DNA of 18,118 nt from Acholeplasmataceae bacterium UBA4853 (GTDB lineage Bacteria; Bacillota_I; Bacilli_A; Acholeplasmatales; Acholeplasmataceae): assembly GCA_002399815.1 (NCBI GenBank), contig DHEJ01000027.1, positions 48,172-66,289 on the forward strand, in the 5' to 3' direction. Shown here in pieces: positions 14,812 to 18,118 of the stretch. The translations under genes and the position numbers were made by a program. The notes beneath the pieces were generated by a model, which was not told the origin of the DNA, ran no database searches, and worked only from the letters and a program-made list of their open reading frames with translations. Positions within the stretch are counted from its first letter, which is position 1, and every line of letters starts with the position of its first letter.

Positions 14812-16359
14812 ATGGCACTTGATGGTATTTATACCCATTATTTAATTAAAGAATTAAACACATCCCTTAAGCAAGCTCGATTAGAATCGATCATTGGAGA
14901 TGGTTTATTCTTTACATTCCAACTTTATAAACAAAAGGAAAGATCTTTTTTAACATTTAATTTAAATGCAAGTTTTTCCAGTGTGTATCTATCAACAAAA
15001 CCATTTTCTAAAGGTGATTCGACAAACTTTATTACATCTTTAAAAAAACATTTAGAAGGTGGTATCTTAAATGAGATCAGTCAATATATGTCTGATCGTG
15101 TATTTATCTTTGACTTTACCGTATATGATTTTATTTTAGGTCCCATTTCTAGACAAGTGATATTTGAAGCAATGGGCAGACATGCTAATTTATTTTTACT
15201 AGAAAATAATAAAATCATCGATAGCTACAAAAGAATGTTCGTCATTGACGGTAGACACTTAATTCCACACGCAACATTCGAATATTTTAAAACGGATAAA
15301 CTAGATGCTAGCACTTATACCTATGACCCTTTATTAACTCCAAAAGATATTTCTAATAAATATTTAGGTATTTCTTTAAGATTAGCAAAATACTTAAGTG
15401 AAAGTGGTAAACATCCTTATGAAATTCCTTTAGATCCTACCTATTCTATTAAGGAAAACAAGTCCTACTTTTTTAATATTTTTGATAGTGATGTTTCTAA
15501 ACATCCAACATTAAGTGATGCGCTTAATAAACGCATTATCGAACGTAAAGATGAAAAACAAGGATTATATACTTTCATTAAGAATCACTTCAAAAAACTA
15601 GAGAAAAAACTTCTTGCACTACAACACCAAAAAGAAAGTGCCATCTATAGTTTAGAAGATAAAGAAAAAGGTGATTTTATATATCAATCTGGATATGATT
15701 TAAAAGCCAGTTTACCATTCATTGGTTCTATTGCACTAGATGAAACTAAGTCATTATCAGCCAATGCCCAAAACTTTTATAAGAGTTATCAAAAAGCGAA
15801 GCGATCCATTGATTTTATCGACATTGAAATAAAGAAAATTGAAAGTGAAATTGAAGATTTTAATTACTATCAAAACGAATTAACCTATGCCAGTGTAGGA
15901 GAACTTAAAGAGTTTAAAGAAATCTTACTTCCTTATGGTTATTTAAAACAATCCTTTAAAAGACAAAATAGAGAAACTAAACATAAGATTAAAGTTCTAA
16001 CACTTAAAGATGAAAATGCCACCTATTATATCGGTAAAAATGCACTTCAAAATGCCCACCTTATTAAAGAAGTTGGTTTAAAGACGGACTTTTGGTTTCA
16101 CTTAAAAGATGCTCCAGGTTCCCATGTATTAGTTAGAACCTCTAAACTTGATGAACCAATCATTAGAAAAGCAGCAATGATTGCTGCATACTATTCAACC
16201 TACAAAGACTCTTCTTCAATACCTATTAATTACACGTTATTTAAAAATGTATCAAGAATTGGTGGCAGACCTGCCTCATTTGTTAAGATTAAAGATGAGA
16301 AAACTATTTACATTGATATCGACCATAATCTCATAGATTCATGGATTAAAAATGCTTAA
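14812..16359 (+). CDS. rqcH: RqcH/NFACT family ribosome-associated quality control protein
   Basis: RqcH (YloA; older annotations call it fibronectin-binding protein FbpA) binds obstructed 50S subunits carrying a peptidyl-tRNA and directs addition of C-terminal alanine tails that mark the stalled peptide for degradation. The 515 residues compare with about 570 in B. subtilis. The N-terminal NFACT-N domain begins LDGIYTHYLIKEL and holds the D95-R96 pair equivalent to the functionally important Asp-Arg of RqcH, then EAMGRHANLFL near 118-128. A helix-hairpin-helix and long coiled-coil region run about 245-365. The NFACT-R domain is at about 425-515, with FHLKDAPGSHVLVR and IGGRPASFVKI. ATG at 14812 follows GAGGTGAT. 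It is a single gene, divergent from gmk. Confidence 0.93.
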   Translation: MALDGIYTHYLIKELNTSLKQARLESIIGDGLFFTFQLYKQKERSFLTFNLNASFSSVYLSTKPFSKGDSTNFITSLKKHLEGGILNEISQYMSDRVFIFDFTVYDFILGPISRQVIFEAMGRHANLFLLENNKIIDSYKRMFVIDGRHLIPHATFEYFKTDKLDASTYTYDPLLTPKDISNKYLGISLRLAKYLSESGKHPYEIPLDPTYSIKENKSYFFNIFDSDVSKHPTLSDALNKRIIERKDEKQGLYTFIKNHFKKLEKKLLALQHQKESAIYSLEDKEKGDFIYQSGYDLKASLPFIGSIALDETKSLSANAQNFYKSYQKAKRSIDFIDIEIKKIESEIEDFNYYQNELTYASVGELKEFKEILLPYGYLKQSFKRQNRETKHKIKVLTLKDENATYYIGKNALQNAHLIKEVGLKTDFWFHLKDAPGSHVLVRTSKLDEPIIRKAAMIAAYYSTYKDSSSIPINYTLFKNVSRIGGRPASFVKIKDEKTIYIDIDHNLIDSWIKNA

Positions 16360-16362
16360 TGT

Positions 16363-16391
16363 TTGATAAGATTTACTTTTTGAAGTAAGAT
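16363..16391 (+). promoter_or_regulatory. Likely sodA promoter with an internal dyad
   Basis: TTGATA (16363-16368), a 17-base spacer and TAAGAT (16386-16391). An inverted repeat TTACTT-tttg-AAGTAA (16373-16388) fills the spacer and enters the -10, so it could be an operator. It begins 3 bases after the rqcH stop. No strong terminator separates rqcH from sodA, so read-through is possible. Confidence 0.5.
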
Positions 16392-16428
16392 AGAGTTATG
16401 AAATAATACAATAGGAGGAACACATATT

Positions 16429-17040
16429 ATGGCATTCACTTTACAACCATTACCATATGCATCTGATGCATTAGAACCATTTATCGACAAATTAACCATG
16501 GAAATTCATCATGGTAAACACCATGCAGCATATATCAATAACTTAAACGCTGCTTTAGAAAAACATCCGGAAATGAAAGTAGCAACTATGGAAGATTTAA
16601 AGCATTTACTTAAAGATCTATCTAAAGTTCCAGCTGATATTCTAGGTGCTGTTAGAAATAACGGTGGTGGACATTTCAATCATGACTTTTTCTGGCCACT
16701 TTTAAAGAAAAATGATGGCAAGAAACCATCAGGTAAATTATTAAAAGCTATGACAGATTCATTTGGTTCATTTGAAGCATTCCAAGAACAATTTGCAAAT
16801 GCTGCAAAAACTAGATTTGGATCAGGTTGGGCTTGGTTAATTAAAAAAGATGGTAAATTAATAGTTACATCCACAGCAAATCAAGATACACCACTAGCTG
16901 AAGGTACTCCGATACTAGGACTTGATGTATGGGAACATGCTTATTACCTAAATTATCAAAACCGTCGTCCTGATTATGTTCAAGCATTCTTTAATATCGT
17001 AAACTGGGATGCAGTTGAAGCATTATTCAATAAAGCATAA
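16429..17040 (+). CDS. sodA: Superoxide dismutase, Fe/Mn family, probably Mn-type
   Basis: Converts superoxide to oxygen and hydrogen peroxide in the cytoplasm; no signal peptide is seen. The 203 residues are the usual length. Metal ligands are H27 in EIHHGKHH, H85 in GGGHFNHDFFW, and D166 and H170 in DVWEHAYY. Q152 in NQDTP and the glycine-rich NNGGG at 77-81 are typical of the Mn-type enzyme, so manganese or cambialistic use is likely; metal choice cannot be proved from sequence. ATG at 16429 is preceded by a strong AGGAGGA (16413-16419). The gene has its own promoter and terminator. Confidence 0.97.
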   Translation: MAFTLQPLPYASDALEPFIDKLTMEIHHGKHHAAYINNLNAALEKHPEMKVATMEDLKHLLKDLSKVPADILGAVRNNGGGHFNHDFFWPLLKKNDGKKPSGKLLKAMTDSFGSFEAFQEQFANAAKTRFGSGWAWLIKKDGKLIVTSTANQDTPLAEGTPILGLDVWEHAYYLNYQNRRPDYVQAFFNIVNWDAVEALFNKA

Positions 17041-17043
17041 GAT

Positions 17044-17074
17044 AAAATCCACTTCGTTTGAAGTGGATTTTTTT
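17044..17074 (+). terminator. Terminator of sodA
   Basis: A 12-bp perfect stem (AAAATCCACTTC, 17044-17055, with 17060-17071), GTTT loop, and T run to 17074. The T run overlaps the stop codon (17075-17073) of the convergent gene. The minus-strand T run is shorter, so it may work less well in that direction. Confidence 0.88.
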
Positions 17075-17342
17075 ATAACTCTCTATAATTTAAATATAAA
17101 CTAAAGAACTTTCTAAAATCAGATTTATTATGATTTCTAACTCCAGATGAAAAAAATTTAAAAGTATGATTAAAGTGATCTACTTCTAAAAACTTCTTTG
17201 TATCATTCAAATAGTATATTTCACGGTATTCGCCTTTATATCTGGTCCAATTATCTAAGGTGATTGCTTTGTTCACTTCTAAATCTTGACTACATAAGTG
17301 CCATATGCGTGAATTCTTTATGTCATATTCTAATCTTTGCAT
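17073..17342 (-). CDS. Hypothetical protein, 89 aa
   Basis: I do not recognise a family. From ATG at 17342 the protein has 89 residues, beginning MQRLEYDIKNSRIWHLC and ending FSLYLNYREL. It is rich in aromatic residues (Trp, Tyr, Phe) and in charged residues. It has a single Cys, no hydrophobic segment long enough for a membrane helix, and no signal peptide. ATG at 17342 follows AAAGGA (17353-17348) at good spacing. An earlier in-frame ATG at 17375 is rejected because it lies inside the probable -10 element. Having its own promoter, ribosome binding site and compact convergent position argues that it is a real gene. Its role is unknown. Confidence 0.65.
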   Translation of the reverse strand: MQRLEYDIKNSRIWHLCSQDLEVNKAITLDNWTRYKGEYREIYYLNDTKKFLEVDHFNHTFKFFSSGVRNHNKSDFRKFFSLYLNYREL

Positions 17343-17365
17343 GTAAATCCTTTCATCATATTTAC

Positions 17366-17393
17366 ATTTTAACATAAAACCTTAGTATACTAA
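17366..17393 (-). promoter_or_regulatory. Promoter of the 89-aa gene with a 12-bp palindrome at -35
   Basis: On the minus strand an extended -10 TGTTAAAAT (17374-17366) lies 23 bases before the ATG. The perfect palindrome TTAGTATACTAA (17382-17393) covers the -35 position and may be a repressor site. Confidence 0.5.
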
Positions 17394-17421
17394 ATTTATG
17401 CCTTTGAATTATTCAAAAAGT

Positions 17422-17488
17422 AAAAAACATCCCTGTTTAAAATCGTTCTACAACACTAACAGTAGATTTGATTTTAGGGATGTTTTTT
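17422..17488 (-). terminator. Long three-part hairpin, probable hpf terminator
   Basis: The outer stem AAAAAACATCCCT (17422-17434) pairs perfectly with 17476-17488. An inner stem AAAATC (17439-17444) pairs with 17470-17475 after a 4-base bulge. TCTAC (17447-17451) pairs with 17462-17466 around a 10-base loop. Both strands end the stem in T runs, so termination could work in both directions, although no gene on the plus strand needs it. Confidence 0.7.
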
Positions 17489-17508
17489 ATTTATTCATTT
17501 AAGTATAT

Positions 17509-18069
17509 TTAAGAAATGTTTTGAGGTGTTGTTTCAATGACTGCATAATCACCATCTTCACGGCGATATACAATTTGAGGTGTATGATTTTTTTCATCTA
17601 AGAAAATAAAGAAATCATGTCCACTAAGTTCCATTGCAGATATTGCATCATCCACACTCATTGGTTGAATAGAAAACTTTTTAGATTTTACTAAATTTGC
17701 TGCTTTTACTTCTTTATCCATCGCTTCTAAATCAAATTCAGGATTAAATACAGGAGTCTTTCCACCCTTTTCAAAATGATGTCTGATCTTAGAACGATGT
17801 TTTCTAATTTGATGAGACAATTTATCAACCGTCTTATCAATTGCTGCATACATATCTGGATCTCTGACTTCACTTCTTAAAATGATGTAAGGCGCAGGAA
17901 TCGTCACTTCTACTTTTGAATATTCTTTGAAAACTCTTAATACCACCCTTACATTTTCAATCAATTTTGCATCAAAGAAATTGACCACTTTATTTAATTT
18001 CTTTTCTACATATTTCTTGATTGCATCAGAAGGGACAAATCCATTCTTTCCTACTATCTCGTATCTCAT
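17509..18069 (-). CDS. hpf: Ribosome hibernation promoting factor, long form
   Basis: Binds the 30S decoding region and dimerises ribosomes into inactive 100S particles in slow growth or stress. The 186 residues match the long form of firmicutes. The N-terminal RaiA-like domain (about 1-100) has MRYEIVGKNGFVPSDAIKKYVE, the FKEYSKVEVTI strand, and the DMYAAIDKTVDKLSHQIRKHRSK helix near 82-104 (a basic surface). A linker follows, then the dimerisation domain at about 128-186 with VKSKKFSIQPMSVDDAISAMELSGHDFFIF. ATG at 18069 follows a perfect AAGGAGG (18084-18078). The promoter is probably beyond the window edge. The operon appears to be a single gene ending at the hairpin at 17422-17488. Confidence 0.95.
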   Translation of the reverse strand: MRYEIVGKNGFVPSDAIKKYVEKKLNKVVNFFDAKLIENVRVVLRVFKEYSKVEVTIPAPYIILRSEVRDPDMYAAIDKTVDKLSHQIRKHRSKIRHHFEKGGKTPVFNPEFDLEAMDKEVKAANLVKSKKFSIQPMSVDDAISAMELSGHDFFIFLDEKNHTPQIVYRREDGDYAVIETTPQNIS

Positions 18070-18118
18070 ATATTAATCCTCCTTAACATTATTTGTAAAT
18101 ATGATGAGATGGCCTAAA

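Noticed and set aside
14650..14838. 62-codon minus-strand frame spanning the gmk start and rqcH start
   Set aside because: It overlaps both real starts and the two promoters, with no ribosome binding site or family match.
16373..16388. The dyad after rqcH as a terminator
   Set aside because: The stem is only 6 bp of mostly A/T pairs and is not followed by a T run. It fits better as part of the sodA promoter region.
1..18118. Mycoplasma-type code with TGA as tryptophan
   Set aside because: fmt, ylxR, uvrC and rpoZ end at TGA at the expected family lengths, and the Trp codons checked are TGG.
1..18118. Mobile elements, CRISPR array, phage or defence genes, rRNA or tRNA
   Set aside because: No transposase, spaced direct repeats, integrase, target-site duplications or cloverleaf-like sequence was seen. 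Nearly all DNA is accounted for by housekeeping genes and short regulatory gaps.

Overview
The window is AT-rich low-GC bacterial DNA made almost entirely of housekeeping genes. Tryptophan is encoded by TGG, and four genes (fmt, ylxR, uvrC, rpoZ) end in TGA, so the standard bacterial code applies. The Mycoplasma/Spiroplasma code, in which TGA is Trp, does not. Compact firmicute-type genes, very short intergenic gaps, trimmed proteins and a reduced gene complement suggest an Acholeplasma-like mollicute or a close relative. That placement is inference from gene content and code, not a database match. No rRNA, tRNA, mobile element, CRISPR array or phage gene was seen.

Layout from left to right: (1) 1-3560, minus strand: priA-fmt-pgpA operon with its own extended -10 promoter; pgpA is cut by the window edge. 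(2) 3617-8066, minus strand: the translation/transcription operon rimP-nusA-ylxR-ylxQ-infB-rbfA, from a strong promoter at 8038-8066 to an intrinsic terminator at 3617-3665. (3) 8060-8640: coaD on the plus strand, divergent from rimP and sharing its -35 DNA. (4) 8642-9421: a Cof-type HAD phosphatase on the minus strand. (5) 9491-11248: an RNase J gene on the plus strand. (6) 11250-13848: uvrC followed by an overlapping DEDDh exonuclease, minus strand. (7) 13858-14765: gmk-rpoZ, minus strand. (8) 14784-16359: rqcH on the plus strand. (9) 16363-17074: sodA on the plus strand. (10) 17073-17393: an unrecognised 89-aa gene, minus strand. (11) 17422-18069: the long form of hibernation promoting factor, minus strand.

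The genes serve mostly information processing. They cover transcription and its termination (nusA, rpoZ), ribosome assembly and initiation (rimP, rbfA, infB, fmt), ribosome hibernation and rescue (hpf, rqcH), RNA turnover (RNase J, YlxR), and DNA repair and restart (uvrC, priA). GMP, coenzyme A, phosphatidylglycerol and superoxide metabolism make up the rest. rqcH, gmk, rpoZ, priA and fmt are also close neighbours in Bacillus subtilis, so this looks like a rearranged remnant of that cluster.

The most notable observation is PriA. It aligns along its full length with the family but has lost the Walker A, DEEH and arginine-finger motifs and one of its two zinc sites. It looks like a natural helicase-dead restart protein that keeps its reading frame. 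Other points are shared -35 DNA between divergent promoters, a stop codon inside a terminator hairpin, an unusually elaborate hairpin after hpf, and palindromes in the promoters of the orphan gene and sodA. No gap exceeds about 140 bases. I did not find an undescribed multi-gene system.
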